Shown one piece after another: positions 36,340-45,855 of a stretch of 55,662 bases of DNA. Origin of the DNA: an uncultured Oxalicibacterium sp. (GTDB lineage: Bacteria > Pseudomonadota > Gammaproteobacteria > Burkholderiales > Burkholderiaceae_D); assembly GCF_913776015.1 (NCBI RefSeq), contig NZ_CAJYMD010000065.1, forward strand, positions 1 to 55,662. The letters are read 5' to 3'. The notes under the pieces are model-generated. The model ran no database searches. It was not told where the DNA came from and saw nothing but the letters and a program-made list of their open reading frames with translations. The translations under genes and the position numbers were made by a program. Position 1 is the stretch's first letter, and every line of letters starts with the position of its first letter.

Positions 36340-37179
36340 TTGAGCACTTCATCGCATACAAGCCCGCCTGATCGTTATGCCGTGATCGGCAATCCGATTG
36401 CGCACAGCAAGTCGCCCGACATTCATGCGCGCTTTGCCGCGCAGACGGCGCAGCATCTCGTTTATGAACGTCTCCTCGCGCCGCTCGATGGTTTTGCGGC
36501 GACGGTTGCGGAATTCGTGCGTGCCGGTGGCAAGGGCATGAATGTGACGGTGCCCTTCAAGCTCGAGGCGCATGCACTGGCGCAGCAGTTGACTGCGCGT
36601 GCGCAAGCAGCCGGCGCCGTGAATACCTTACTGTTCGCACAGGGCACGATCATTGGCGACAATACCGACGGTGTCGGTCTGGTCAATGACATCGTGCATA
36701 ACGCCGGCGTGTCGGTTGCCGGTAAATCGGTTCTGCTGCTGGGCGCGGGCGGCGCAGCCCGCGGCGTGATAATGCCGTTGCTGGAGCAAAAGCCGGCGCG
36801 TCTGGTGCTGGCCAATCGTACTTTGTCGAAGGCGCACGAACTTGCCCAGCAGTTTGCCGCGCAAGGGCATATCGAGGTGATGGCATTCGATGCGCTGGCA
36901 GAGTCGTTCGATATCGTCATCAATGCCACTGCGGCCAGCCTCTCTTCCGAGGTGCCGCCGATTTCACCTGCTGTTTTCACCACGCAGACATTGGCATATG
37001 ACATGATGTACGGCGCTCAGCCGACGAGCTTCCTGCAATTTGCCGCCAGCCACGGTGCACAGACGCGCGACGGGCTGGGCATGCTGGTGGAGCAGGCGGC
37101 CGAATCGTTTTATCTGTGGCTCAACGTCCGGCCGCAAACGGCGCAAGTCTTCGCAGCCTTGCGTGCGCAACTCCAATAG
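36340..37179 (+). CDS. aroE: Shikimate dehydrogenase
   Basis: Reduces 3-dehydroshikimate to shikimate with NADPH. The TTG at 36340 directly follows the tonB-like stop and is preceded by GAGGAA, giving 279 residues (E. coli AroE 272). Shikimate-binding NPIAHSKSP lies at 18-26 and the catalytic Lys is in [11 protein letters not shown]. The NADP-binding GAGGAARG is mid-protein, and the C-terminal [13 protein letters not shown] is typical. It works in the same pathway as aroQ in this window. mtgA follows 22 bases later. Confidence 0.95.
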   Translation: MSTSSHTSPPDRYAVIGNPIAHSKSPDIHARFAAQTAQHLVYERLLAPLDGFAATVAEFVRAGGKGMNVTVPFKLEAHALAQQLTARAQAAGAVNTLLFAQGTIIGDNTDGVGLVNDIVHNAGVSVAGKSVLLLGAGGAARGVIMPLLEQKPARLVLANRTLSKAHELAQQFAAQGHIEVMAFDALAESFDIVINATAASLSSEVPPISPAVFTTQTLAYDMMYGAQPTSFLQFAASHGAQTRDGLGMLVEQAAESFYLWLNVRPQTAQVFAALRAQLQ

Positions 37180-37201
37180 CGTTCTGCATCCTTATTGCGT
37201 C

Positions 37202-37906
37202 ATGAAGAAAAAACGTCCTTTGCGCCGATTCCTGTTCTGGCTGATCGCCTTGCCGATTCTGCTGGTGTTGCTGCTGCAACTGTATTTCTTCCTGCAGATC
37301 GGCTGGTGGACGCGTTTCGATCCGAATTCGACGAGCTTCATGCGGCATCAACTGTCGATTCTTCAGGAGAAAAATCCGAAGGCCGAACTCAAGCACCAGT
37401 GGGTCCCCTACAACCGCATTTCCAATCATCTGAAACGCGCCATCATCGCGTCCGAAGATGCGAATTTCTCCGGGCATGAAGGCGTGGACTGGGAGGCGCT
37501 GCAGAAAGCCTACGAAAAGAACCAGAAGAAAGGACGCGTAGTGGCCGGCGGTTCGACCATCACGCAACAACTGGCGAAGAATCTCTTCTTGTCCGGCGAG
37601 CGCAGCTACCTGCGCAAGGGGCAGGAAGTCATCATCACCTACATGCTCGAATTCTGGATGGACAAGGAACGCATCTTTGAAATCTATTTGAACTCGGTCG
37701 AGTGGGGCGTTGGCGTGTTCGGTGCCGAGGCGGCCGCGCGGCATTACTACGGCATCTCGGCCGCCGCCCTCAATCCTTATCAGGCTGCGCGATTGGCAGT
37801 GATGCTGCCGAATCCGCGTTTCTATGATGTCAATCGCGGTTCCGGCTATCTGGCACGTCGGACCGACCTGATCCTGAGGCGCATGAATTCGGCAGCACTG
37901 CCTTGA
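37202..37906 (+). CDS. mtgA: Monofunctional biosynthetic peptidoglycan transglycosylase
   Basis: Inner-membrane GT51 glycosyltransferase that polymerises lipid II into glycan strands. From the ATG at 37202 it has 234 residues. A basic N-terminus is followed by an anchor ([20 protein letters not shown]). The GT51 domain has catalytic Glu in [46 protein letters not shown], and [15 protein letters not shown] with the second Glu. There is no transpeptidase domain. The upstream open frame to 37040 overlaps aroE and is ignored. Confidence 0.95.
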   Translation: MKKKRPLRRFLFWLIALPILLVLLLQLYFFLQIGWWTRFDPNSTSFMRHQLSILQEKNPKAELKHQWVPYNRISNHLKRAIIASEDANFSGHEGVDWEALQKAYEKNQKKGRVVAGGSTITQQLAKNLFLSGERSYLRKGQEVIITYMLEFWMDKERIFEIYLNSVEWGVGVFGAEAAARHYYGISAAALNPYQAARLAVMLPNPRFYDVNRGSGYLARRTDLILRRMNSAALP

Positions 37907-38336
37907 AGCACCTTCATCGCACGGTCGATTTCACCATTTTTTCGCTTCATTTGCCGGTCATATTGACTGCCTAATATGGGTTGGATGAACGGGATCGATA
38001 AAGTTGTGGTCTACGTTTCGATCCGGCTTGCTAGCCCTTGCACTTATCAGTACACTTGCGCTGTTTTTGTTATCGGAGACCCGTCTTGGGTAGTCCCAGT
38101 CCATGTTGCCGACCGTTGCATGACGGTCAATTCGGCGAGTCCGTGCCAGTCTGCATGAAAGTCCCTGCCTAAGCGGAGGCTTCCCTGCCTTCCTTGCGCC
38201 TCTCGCCGGATCTGGTGGGAGGTCGCGTCCCGGCGTCAGCCGGTCGTGTCCCCTGTGAAATGTTATTGCCTGCAGGCGTCGGTGCGCTGCGGGCTTGCCG
38301 CATTCATCCTTGCGATGCGCGGCGTGGGGAGAAATG
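37907..38336 (+). other. Structured 430-base leader/intergenic region before corA
   Basis: No credible gene is seen in this gap. It holds several potential stem-loops on the corA strand. These are GGATCGA/TCGATCC (37992-38024), ACCC/GGGT (38079-38091), GACCGT/ACGGTC (38111-38128, perfect) and CGCCGG/CCGGCG with inner GGGA/TCCC (38204-38234). The Shine-Dalgarno GGGGAG of corA is at its end. I could not match it to a known riboswitch consensus by eye (M-box, yybP-ykoY, cobalamin). It may be a cis-regulatory leader or a small RNA. Confidence 0.45.
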
Positions 38337-39302
38337 ATGATCAATGTATTCGTACTGCAGAACGGCCGGTTGAACCAGGTCAACATCGAGACTCGTGCCG
38401 ATCTCGAAAAAGTGTCGCCGGTCTGGGTCGATCTGCGCGATCCGAACGACGAGGAGCGTAGCTGGGTCAAGAGCATGTACGGTGTGACCTTGCCGGATGA
38501 AGACGAGGTCAAGGATATTGAAGCCTCTGCGCGTTACTACGAAGAAGACAACGGGGACCTGCACCTGCGCACCGACTTCCTGATCGAGGAAGACGACGGC
38601 CCGTCGCGCATCATCACGGTGGCCTTCATTCTCGCCAAGGACATCCTGTTTGCCGTGCACTCGGAAGATTTGCCGATCTTCCGTCTGGTGCGCATGCGTG
38701 CGCGCTCGCGGCCCGGCTCCATCACCGATTACAAGGATGTGCTGCTCGATCTGTACGCTACCGATGCCGAATATTCAGCCGACATTCTGGAAGGCGTATA
38801 TCAGACGCTGGAAGATGTCAGTCGCAGTGTCTTGCAGGAAGAACTCAGCGATGAAGACGCGGCCGGGGTACTGAACTCGATTGCACGCGAGGAGGATTTG
38901 AACGGTCGCATCCGTCGCAACATGATGGATACACGCCGTGCGATCAGCTTTCTGATGCGTGGGCGTCTGCTCAATTCCGAACAGTTCGAAGAGGCGCGTC
39001 AGATCATGCGTGACATCGAATCGCTGGATGGTCACACGGCTTTTCTGTTCGACAAGATCAACTTCCTGATGGATGCCACGGTCGGTTTCATCAACATCAA
39101 CCAGAACAAGATCATCAAGATCTTCTCGGTCGCGTCGGTCGCTTTCCTGCCACCGACGCTGATCGCCAGTATCTACGGCATGAACTTCAAGGTCTTGCCG
39201 GAACTGGACTGGAGCTTTGGTTATCCGATGGCGATCCTGCTGATGCTGGCTTCGGCTGTCACGCCGTTTTGGTATTTCCGCCGGCGTGGCTGGCTCAAGT
39301 AA
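38337..39302 (+). CDS. corA: Magnesium/cobalt transporter CorA
   Basis: Pentameric inner-membrane channel for Mg2+ (also Co2+/Ni2+). The ATG at 38337 is 5 bases after GGGGAG and gives 321 residues; an adjacent ATG at 38334 adds one Met. A long acidic cytoplasmic N-domain is followed by the extended helix with LMDATVGFININQNKIIKIF. Two C-terminal transmembrane helices flank the YGMNF selectivity signature, and the tail is basic (FRRRGWLK). It stands alone, preceded by a long non-coding leader and followed by a strong terminator. Confidence 0.95.
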   Translation: MINVFVLQNGRLNQVNIETRADLEKVSPVWVDLRDPNDEERSWVKSMYGVTLPDEDEVKDIEASARYYEEDNGDLHLRTDFLIEEDDGPSRIITVAFILAKDILFAVHSEDLPIFRLVRMRARSRPGSITDYKDVLLDLYATDAEYSADILEGVYQTLEDVSRSVLQEELSDEDAAGVLNSIAREEDLNGRIRRNMMDTRRAISFLMRGRLLNSEQFEEARQIMRDIESLDGHTAFLFDKINFLMDATVGFININQNKIIKIFSVASVAFLPPTLIASIYGMNFKVLPELDWSFGYPMAILLMLASAVTPFWYFRRRGWLK

Positions 39303-39423
39303 AGCGCGCCAGTCAACGTTTTCGCATCTGGTACTTGTACTGGTCGCCGGATTTTTGCCCAATGTGCAGTCAGTCCCGACGAGCTGAGGTGCTATCGGCT
39401 AGAAGCATGTTCGTTAAAACAAG

Positions 39424-39463
39424 AAAGCCTGCCGTCTCTTGCAAGAGACGGCAGGCTTTTTTT
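39424..39463. terminator. Strong bidirectional terminator between corA and hemL
   Basis: AAAGCCTGCCGTCTCTTG and its exact complement form a perfect 36-base palindrome, followed by a T-run on plus and preceded by A-rich sequence on minus. It serves convergent corA and hemL. Confidence 0.9.
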
Positions 39464-39480
39464 CTTGATGGTCGGCGCAA

Positions 39481-40764
39481 TTACTTCAGTGCAGAAAATG
39501 CCTTGCGTGCAGCAGCAAATGTTGCTTCCAGAATGGCATCGTCGTGCTGTGCCGAAACGAAGCCGGCTTCGAATGCGGAAGGGGCCAGATACACACCGGC
39601 ATCCAGCATCGCATGGAAGAAGCGATTGAAGGCTTCCTTGTCGCACGTCATCATGGTTGCATAGGAAGTCGGTTGTTCCTTACGGAAGTAAAGACCGAAC
39701 ATGCCGCCGACGGCATCTGCACAGAAGTCGATGCCCTGGTCGTTCGCCGCAGTTTGCAAACCCTGCACCAGTTTTTCGGTTTGTGCTGACAGGTTTTCAT
39801 AGAAGCCGGGAGCCTGAATCAGTTTCAGGGTGGCCATGCCGGCGGCGACGGTAACCGGATTGCCAGACAGCGTACCGGCCTGGTAGACGCCACCGAGTGG
39901 TGCCAGATGCTTCATCAAATCGGCGCGGCCGCCGAATGCCGCTACCGGCAAGCCGCCGCCGATCACCTTGCCGAGCACGGTGAGGTCGGGCTTGATGTCG
40001 TACAACGATTGTGCGCCGCCGCGGGCAACGCGAAAGCCTGACATTACTTCATCGAAAATCAGCACGGCGCCATGCTGCGTGCAGAGTCGGCGCATGGCTT
40101 GCAGGAATGCCGGCGTGGCGCGCAGCAGGTTCATATTACCGGCGACGGGTTCGACGATCACACAGGCAATGCGATCGCCCATCCTAGCGAACACGTCTTC
40201 CAGTTGTTGCGGATCGTTGTAGTCCAGTACCAGTGTGTGCTTGGCGAAATCTTCGGGCACACCCGCCGAGGTCGGATTGCCGAAGGTCAGGAGGCCACTG
40301 CCAGCCTTGACCAGCAAGGAGTCGGCATGGCCGTGGTAGCAGCCTTCGAATTTGACGATCATGTCGCGACCGGTCGCGCCGCGTGCCAGCCGCAACGCGC
40401 TCATGGCGGCTTCGGTGCCGCTGGAAACGAGGCGTACCTGTTCGATGGAAGGAACGAGTTGGCAGATCAGTTCGGCCATGTCGATTTCGCCTTCGGTCGG
40501 CGCGCCAAAGCTGAGGCCGCGCGCGGCGGCTTCCTGCACGGCACGCACTACATCAGGGTGCGCATGGCCGACGATGGCCGGTCCCCACGAGCCGATGTAG
40601 TCGATATAGCGGTGATCGTCGGCATCCCAGAAGTAGGGGCCTTCGGCGCGTGTGATGAAACGTGGCGTGCCGCCAACCGAACGGAAGGCGCGAACTGGCG
40701 AGTTCACACCGCCCGGCGTGCTTTGCTGCGCGCGGGTAAACAGGGTGTCGTTATGGGAGGTCAT
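39481..40764 (-). CDS. hemL: Glutamate-1-semialdehyde 2,1-aminomutase
   Basis: PLP enzyme making 5-aminolevulinate from glutamate-1-semialdehyde in the C5 route to haem. The 427-residue product matches the family (about 426). It has [13 protein letters not shown] near the start, [30 protein letters not shown] and the PLP Lys near residue 265 in [18 protein letters not shown]. It lies 15 bases downstream of the ThiD-like kinase on the same strand, so the two are probably co-transcribed. Confidence 0.97.
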   Translation of the reverse strand: MTSHNDTLFTRAQQSTPGGVNSPVRAFRSVGGTPRFITRAEGPYFWDADDHRYIDYIGSWGPAIVGHAHPDVVRAVQEAAARGLSFGAPTEGEIDMAELICQLVPSIEQVRLVSSGTEAAMSALRLARGATGRDMIVKFEGCYHGHADSLLVKAGSGLLTFGNPTSAGVPEDFAKHTLVLDYNDPQQLEDVFARMGDRIACVIVEPVAGNMNLLRATPAFLQAMRRLCTQHGAVLIFDEVMSGFRVARGGAQSLYDIKPDLTVLGKVIGGGLPVAAFGGRADLMKHLAPLGGVYQAGTLSGNPVTVAAGMATLKLIQAPGFYENLSAQTEKLVQGLQTAANDQGIDFCADAVGGMFGLYFRKEQPTSYATMMTCDKEAFNRFFHAMLDAGVYLAPSAFEAGFVSAQHDDAILEATFAAARKAFSALK

Positions 40765-40779
40765 GAAAATAAATGGGTG

Positions 40780-41625
40780 TTACTGAATCGGTGGTTCCAC
40801 TTCGCCGGGACCTTCGGCTTCGCGTGCCCAGAAGTAGCGGTCGGGAACGAGGCGACCCATGCCTAATCGTTGTGCATTGGCGATCGAGGCAATCGTGAAT
40901 TCCTGTGCTTCCAGTACGGCTTCGGGGACATCGAGACCGTTTGCCAGCAAGGCGGCGATAGTCGAGGAAAGCGTGGCGCCGGCACCGCTGTAAGAGCCGG
41001 AAATGCGTTGCCAGTTGTCATGGCGGACCACGCCGTCGCTATTGAACAGCGTATTGGCGACGTCCGTCAGATCGGTTGGCGTACCGGTTACGAAGACATA
41101 TTCGCAGCCCATTTCGATCAGACGCATCACATCGATGGCCAGCATGTCTTCTTCCGATGGTTCGCGCCAGGTTTCGGCCAAACGTGACAGTTCGACTGCC
41201 GACACCACGAGCAGCGTGGTTTGCGGAATCAGCAATTCACGCAGGGCCATGATGAGTTCTTCACCATCCGGGCCCTGGTCGGGCTGGGACGAGAGGAAAG
41301 GATCGAAGATCAGCGGCGCCTCGGGGTAGTCGGAGACGATTTCGGCAATTGCCGAGGCGTTTTCGATACTGCCGACCACGCCGACCTTGAAGGCGGAAAC
41401 CGGCATGTCTTCGAGTACCACGCGCGCCTGATCGGCCACCCAGTCGGCATCGACAGGCTGAATGTCTTCGATGCGTGCCGTGTCGCCAATCAGCAGGCTC
41501 GTCACGACGGACAAGCCGTGGCAACCCATGGCAGCGAAAGACGCCAGATCAGCCTGAATGCCGACCGCACCGACCGGATCCGTGGGACCGAAGGTCAAAA
41601 TGAGCGGGGAAGTTTGGTTTTGCAC
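40780..41625 (-). CDS. ThiD-like phosphomethylpyrimidine kinase family protein
   Basis: Ribokinase-fold protein closest to ThiD, which phosphorylates HMP and HMP-P in thiamine synthesis. The GTG at 41625 gives 281 residues. Two motifs depart from textbook ThiD. The N-terminal loop reads GPTDPVGAVGIQADL, not the usual DP(S/T)GGAGIQADL. The C-terminal anion hole reads GSYSGAGATLSSTIAALL, with Ala where ThiD has Cys (GTGCT). It sits between rubredoxin (divergent, 54 bases) and hemL, not with thi genes. It may be a true ThiD variant or a paralogue with another substrate. Confidence 0.75.
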   Translation of the reverse strand: MQNQTSPLILTFGPTDPVGAVGIQADLASFAAMGCHGLSVVTSLLIGDTARIEDIQPVDADWVADQARVVLEDMPVSAFKVGVVGSIENASAIAEIVSDYPEAPLIFDPFLSSQPDQGPDGEELIMALRELLIPQTTLLVVSAVELSRLAETWREPSEEDMLAIDVMRLIEMGCEYVFVTGTPTDLTDVANTLFNSDGVVRHDNWQRISGSYSGAGATLSSTIAALLANGLDVPEAVLEAQEFTIASIANAQRLGMGRLVPDRYFWAREAEGPGEVEPPIQ

Positions 41626-41679
41626 GGCGGGTATATTAAGATAGCTGACTATGCATTTTAACTTGAAGGACTGCCTGCC

Positions 41680-41874
41680 GTGAGCAATAACGAAACATCG
41701 AATGAAGAATTCAAGACCTGGATGTGCCTGATTTGTGGCTGGATCTATGACGAAGCCGCTGGTTTGCCGGAAGAAGGCATTGCGCCAGGCACGCGTTGGG
41801 CCGACGTCCCGATCAACTGGACCTGCCCGGAGTGCGGCGCACGCAAGGAAGACTTCGAAATGGTCGCGGTCTGA
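41680..41874 (+). CDS. Rubredoxin
   Basis: Small electron carrier with a single Fe(SCys)4 centre. The GTG start at 41680, with AAGGA at 41666-41670, gives 64 residues. Two knuckles supply the iron ligands Cys16/Cys19 (MCLICGWIYDEAAG) and Cys49/Cys52 (WTCPECGARKEDFE). The N-terminus is about 10 residues longer than in clostridial rubredoxins. It is divergent from the ThiD-like gene. No rubredoxin reductase or alkane hydroxylase is adjacent. Confidence 0.93.
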   Translation: MSNNETSNEEFKTWMCLICGWIYDEAAGLPEEGIAPGTRWADVPINWTCPECGARKEDFEMVAV

Positions 41875-41915
41875 TAGCGGTTTGTCTCTTTTCAGTGCAA
41901 CAAGATGCAATTGTG

Positions 41916-41966
41916 CAGGTAAGTCGCGATCGTTTCGGACGACGGTTTTGTTCGCGAGCTTACCTG
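41916..41966 (+). terminator. Long stem-loop after rubredoxin, terminator-like
   Basis: CAGGTAAG/CTTACCTG and CGCGA/TCGCG form a 13-bp stem with small bulges, 41 bases after the rubredoxin stop, followed only by TTT. It may end the rubredoxin transcript before the pilG promoter. Confidence 0.5.
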
Positions 41967-42032
41967 TTTAACAATTTGTGTCGAAAAACCACGGCTTGCC
42001 GACTGTCGGCATCGTGAAAGGTTTCAACAATC

Positions 42033-42062
42033 TTGCCATTTGGCATTATTGCGCCGTATATT
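42033..42062 (+). promoter_or_regulatory. Sigma-70 promoter of the pilG-pilL operon
   Basis: TTGCCA (42033-42038) and TATATT (42057-42062) are 18 bases apart, giving a start near 42069 and a 20-base leader for pilG. Confidence 0.65.
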
Positions 42063-42088
42063 GTGGTCACAATTCAATGAGATGAATC

Positions 42089-42487
42089 ATGACGACGGCA
42101 CCAGAAAACGCTGAGATGAAAATCATGGTGATCGACGACAGCAGTACCATTCGTCGATCCGCGGAAATTTTTCTGGGGCAGGCTGGCTACAAGGTCGTTC
42201 TGGCCGGCGATGGCTTCGATGCTCTGGCCAAAATGAATGACCACAAGCCGTCTCTCATCTTTTGCGACATCCTCATGCCGCGCCTTGATGGTTATCAAAC
42301 CTGCGCACTGATCAAGAAAAGCGCCAGATTCCATGGCACCCCGGTTGTCATGTTGTCTTCCAAGGACGGATTATTCGACCGTGCGCGTGGCGCGATGGTC
42401 GGTTCCGACGCCTACCTTACCAAGCCATTCACCAAAGACAGTCTGCTCAGGACTGTGCGTGACTACGTCACCGCGGTGGCAAAATAA
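42089..42487 (+). CDS. pilG: Twitching motility response regulator PilG
   Basis: Single-domain CheY-like regulator; in Pseudomonas PilG promotes pilus extension through the PilB motor. The 132-residue product has a receiver fold with the acidic pair Asp16-Asp17, phospho-acceptor Asp60 in LIFCDILMPRLDG, and the conserved Lys in DAYLTKPFTK. It has no output domain. It is the first gene of the pilGHIJL operon and lies 14 bases before the next start codon region. Confidence 0.92.
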   Translation: MTTAPENAEMKIMVIDDSSTIRRSAEIFLGQAGYKVVLAGDGFDALAKMNDHKPSLIFCDILMPRLDGYQTCALIKKSARFHGTPVVMLSSKDGLFDRARGAMVGSDAYLTKPFTKDSLLRTVRDYVTAVAK

Positions 42488-42507
42488 TTTCGATTCAAAG
42501 GTTGCTG

Positions 42508-42873
42508 ATGGCTATTCAAAAAGTTCTTATCGTCGATGATTCTCCGACCGAGCGTTATTTCCTGACTGATATTCTGGTCAAGAAAGGCTATTCGGTTTCC
42601 ACCGCAGAGAGCGGCGAAGAAGCGCTGCAGAAAATCAAGGCGGACAAGCCTGAACTCATTTTGATGGATGTCGTGATGCCGGGACAAAACGGTTTTCAGG
42701 TGACGCGCTCCATTGCACGCGATCCGGAAACGCAGCATGTGCCGATCATCATCTGCACCAGCAAGGGCCAAGAAACCGATCGCATCTGGGGTTTGCGCCA
42801 AGGTGCGCGCGACTACATCGTCAAGCCGGTCGATCCTGCCGAATTGCTGGCCAAGATCGCTGCCCTTGGCTAA
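42508..42873 (+). CDS. pilH: Twitching motility response regulator PilH
   Basis: Second CheY-like protein of the Pil-Chp system; PilH favours retraction or acts as a phosphate sink. From the ATG at 42508 (Shine-Dalgarno AAAGG) it has 121 residues. The acidic pair is Asp10-Asp11, the phospho-acceptor is Asp54 in LILMDVVMPGQNGF, and the Lys is in DYIVKPVDP. The TTG at 42502 would add two residues and is less likely. pilI follows 9 bases after. Confidence 0.92.
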   Translation: MAIQKVLIVDDSPTERYFLTDILVKKGYSVSTAESGEEALQKIKADKPELILMDVVMPGQNGFQVTRSIARDPETQHVPIIICTSKGQETDRIWGLRQGARDYIVKPVDPAELLAKIAALG

Positions 42874-42882
42874 TCCATTCTG

Positions 42883-43440
42883 ATGAACTCCTTTTCCTCC
42901 GACCTGCAGGTCGACGCGTCCGATCAGGGTGGACGTCGTACGCGTCTGCGCGAGTTTCAGGCGCAGCTAGTCGAGCGCATGCAGACCGCACGCGATAGCG
43001 ATGCGATGCAGGCGAATCGCCTCGGGGTGATCATCGGCGGCACGCGTTGGCTGCTCGATTTGCAGTCGGCGGGTGAGATCGTCTCGGCCGAAGGTATTAC
43101 TTCCGTGCCGCTGACGCAGCCTTGGTATCTGGGGCTCATCAATCTGCGCGGCAATTTGCTGGGCATCGTCGATCTGGCGCGTTTTCAGGGAGGAGAGCGC
43201 ACCGTGCTCGACAAGGATAGCCGCATCGTGGCACTCAGCCCGGCACTCGGATTCAATTGCGGTTTGCTGGTTTCGCGTGTGCTCGGTTTGCGTCACGTCG
43301 ATGAGATGCGTGTGCACCAGGCCGATGAAACCCTGATTTGGGCCAGCACGCAATATGTGGATCACGAAGCGCATGTATGGCACGAACTGGATCTGCATAA
43401 ACTGGTTCAGCAACCCGAATTCTTGAATATCAGCCGCTAG
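42883..43440 (+). CDS. pilI: CheW-like adaptor PilI
   Basis: Adaptor that couples the receptor PilJ to the kinase PilL/ChpA. The 185-residue product has a CheW domain from about residue 45 (LGVIIGGTRWLLDLQSAGEIV, then LINLRGNLLGIVDLARF). The N-terminal 40 residues are charged. It is flanked by pilH and pilJ in the standard order. Confidence 0.9.
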   Translation: MNSFSSDLQVDASDQGGRRTRLREFQAQLVERMQTARDSDAMQANRLGVIIGGTRWLLDLQSAGEIVSAEGITSVPLTQPWYLGLINLRGNLLGIVDLARFQGGERTVLDKDSRIVALSPALGFNCGLLVSRVLGLRHVDEMRVHQADETLIWASTQYVDHEAHVWHELDLHKLVQQPEFLNISR

Positions 43441-43494
43441 TCTTTTTTCGAAACAGCAGGCGGCATACAAAAAACAGAGTCAGGAGAATTACCG

Positions 43495-45786
43495 ATGGCG
43501 TTCACATTACCGCTCTTTTCCAGAAAAAAGAAAGCCGCTTCGCCAGAGATGGAAGGTGTTGACGAGCTTGGGCATGAGGAGAGAGAAACGTCCGCCGAAC
43601 GTGAACCAATGACCTCTGCGCGCATCGAGGAAGCACGCCGCGACATCAATCCGAATGCGACCTACATCGGTGACGTGCTGCAAAAGAGCGGCGATATCAC
43701 GCTGCCTGTGATCGGCAAGCTGCCGCTACAGAAACAGGTTCGTATCCTGCTGATTTCTCTGGGTGCTTCGCTGGTGCTGGGTGCCTTGTTCGTCTGGCTC
43801 AATGCGGATTCCTCGGCGCTGACATCGACGCAGACGCAAATCGCAGGTGATGCCCTGATGCACTCGCAGCGTGTCGGTAAGGCGACACCGAATGCGATTC
43901 AGGGTAACCCGGAGGCTTTCAAGCAACTGGCCGATAGCCGCAAGGAATTCAACAACGATCTGACGATCCTCTCGCAAGGCGGTGTCTATCAGGGGCGCAG
44001 CATCAGTGCGCCTGATGCGCAGATGGAAGGCATGCTGAAGGAAACGCAGGCCTTGTGGGCGGGCACCGACAAGGCTGCAGAAAATATCCTCAAGCTGGAA
44101 AAAGTCCTGACCGGTTTCGGTACGACGCTGCAAAGCATGAACAGCATTTCGCCGACCTTGCTTGAACTGAGTGAGCAGATTTCCAACCTCAAGGCGCAGA
44201 GTGGCGCATCGCCGCGAGAGATTGCCGCCGCGGGCCAGCTCGTGATGCTGACACAACGTCTGGCACGTAGCGCGAACGAATTTTTGAGTTCTGAAGGTGT
44301 TAACCCGGAAACGGCCTTTCTGCTTGGCAAGGACACCAATACGTTCCGCGACATCATCGAAGGCTTCCTGAATGGTAGCGAGCAATTGCGCCTGAGTCGC
44401 GTCACCGAACCGGAAACGCGCGACAAGCTGCAGGAGTTGCAAACCGCATTCGGCGAATACCAGAAATCGATTGCACTGATTCTCGGCAATCTGCAGAACT
44501 TCATTGCCGCCAAACAGGCTGAAGAACTGATCTTCAAGGAAAACGAAGCGCTCAAGCAGCGTTTGACCGACATCCAGCAAAGTTACCGCGCCGAACAGGA
44601 TTCGCTGACGTTGCCGTTCTGGCTGATGTTGCTGGCCGTGATAACGGCGCTGGTCTCGGCTGCCGGGATTGCGCTGGTTCTGCTGCAGGACAGCCGCAAC
44701 CGTACCAAGGAAGCGGAAGCACGCCGACTCGAAGCGGAAAACCAGCGTCTGGAAGCGTTGCAAAAGGAAATCGAAGCCAAACAGGCGAACGACCAGAATC
44801 AGGCGGCGATTCTGCGACTGATGAACGAATTGCAGGAAGTGGCCGATGGTGACTTGACGGTGCAGGCAACGGTGTCGGAAGACATCACTGGTGCGATTGC
44901 CGACTCGGTCAACTACACGGTAGAAGAGTTGCGCGGGCTGGTCGGACGTGTAACGCATACGGCGGAGCAGGTGACGTCGGCATCCGATCAGGCACAGACG
45001 ATCTCGGGCGAACTGCTGGCGGCATCGCAAACGCAGTCACGCAACATTCAGGAAACCGGTCAGGCGGTGCTTGAGATGGCAGTGCAGATTACCGATGTCT
45101 CGCGTTCGGCAAACGAATCCGCCGAGGTGGCGCGGCAGTCGGTGTCGGCAGCAGAGCAGGGTGCGCGCGCGGTGGAAAACGCAATCAAGGGCATGAACGA
45201 GATTCGCGAACAGATCCAGGAAACGTCCAAGCGGATCAAACGACTCGGTGAATCTTCGCAAGAGATTGGCGAAATCACCGAACTGATTTCCGACATTACC
45301 GAACAGACCAACGTGCTGGCACTGAATGCCGCAATTCAGGCGGCGTCGGCAGGCGAAGCAGGGCGCGGCTTCTCGGTGGTTGCAGAAGAGGTGCAGCGAC
45401 TGGCAGAACGCTCGGGCGAGGCAACCAAGCAGATCGGCGCACTGGTGCGTACCATTCAGACCGATACCCACGATGCCGTCGCCGCAATGGAAAAATCCAC
45501 GCAGGGTGTGGTCGAAGGTGCACGTCTGTCCGACGCGGCGGGCACGGCACTGGCCGATATCCGTCGCGTGTCGAACCGTCTTGCAGAACTGATTCAAAGT
45601 ATTTCCTCCGCGACCGAGCAACAGGCAACGTCGGCGAACGGCGTGGCGCAAAACATTCAGGGCATTCTGACCATTACGGAACAGACGCAGGAAGGTACGC
45701 AACAGACCGCGTATTCGATTAGTGAACTGTCGAAGCTGGCCGAGGAGCTGAAAAACTCGGTGTCGCGTTTCCGCGTGACGGCGTGA
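43495..45786 (+). CDS. pilJ: Methyl-accepting chemotaxis receptor PilJ
   Basis: Inner-membrane chemoreceptor of the Pil-Chp system, implicated in surface sensing in Pseudomonas. The 763-residue product has transmembrane helices near 82-105 and 372-395, which bracket a periplasmic PilJ-type sensor domain. A HAMP-like region follows, then the cytoplasmic signalling domain with its hairpin tip around [20 protein letters not shown] (residues about 608-627). An AGGAG Shine-Dalgarno is at 43482. The first 80 residues form an unusually long charged cytoplasmic tail. Confidence 0.94.
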   Translation: MAFTLPLFSRKKKAASPEMEGVDELGHEERETSAEREPMTSARIEEARRDINPNATYIGDVLQKSGDITLPVIGKLPLQKQVRILLISLGASLVLGALFVWLNADSSALTSTQTQIAGDALMHSQRVGKATPNAIQGNPEAFKQLADSRKEFNNDLTILSQGGVYQGRSISAPDAQMEGMLKETQALWAGTDKAAENILKLEKVLTGFGTTLQSMNSISPTLLELSEQISNLKAQSGASPREIAAAGQLVMLTQRLARSANEFLSSEGVNPETAFLLGKDTNTFRDIIEGFLNGSEQLRLSRVTEPETRDKLQELQTAFGEYQKSIALILGNLQNFIAAKQAEELIFKENEALKQRLTDIQQSYRAEQDSLTLPFWLMLLAVITALVSAAGIALVLLQDSRNRTKEAEARRLEAENQRLEALQKEIEAKQANDQNQAAILRLMNELQEVADGDLTVQATVSEDITGAIADSVNYTVEELRGLVGRVTHTAEQVTSASDQAQTISGELLAASQTQSRNIQETGQAVLEMAVQITDVSRSANESAEVARQSVSAAEQGARAVENAIKGMNEIREQIQETSKRIKRLGESSQEIGEITELISDITEQTNVLALNAAIQAASAGEAGRGFSVVAEEVQRLAERSGEATKQIGALVRTIQTDTHDAVAAMEKSTQGVVEGARLSDAAGTALADIRRVSNRLAELIQSISSATEQQATSANGVAQNIQGILTITEQTQEGTQQTAYSISELSKLAEELKNSVSRFRVTA

Positions 45787-45855
45787 TCGCCTAGTCCGAC
45801 CAGAATCTGGTGGCGGCCGCAGCGTCTCGCGGTCCCGCCGTAGCGCGAGGCAGTC

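Noticed and set aside
37992-38024. Possible tRNA-like fold with a TTCGATCC segment before corA
   Set aside because: No acceptor, D or anticodon arms of the right size can be formed around it; it is better explained as a simple hairpin.
37958-38512. Minus-strand open frame of 184 codons across the corA leader
   Set aside because: No recognisable family, overlaps the corA start, and no ribosome binding site; treated as chance.
42041-42053. TGGCATTATTGC upstream of pilG resembling a sigma-54 promoter
   Set aside because: Only 7 bases separate GG and GC, not the required 10; a sigma-70 pair fits better.
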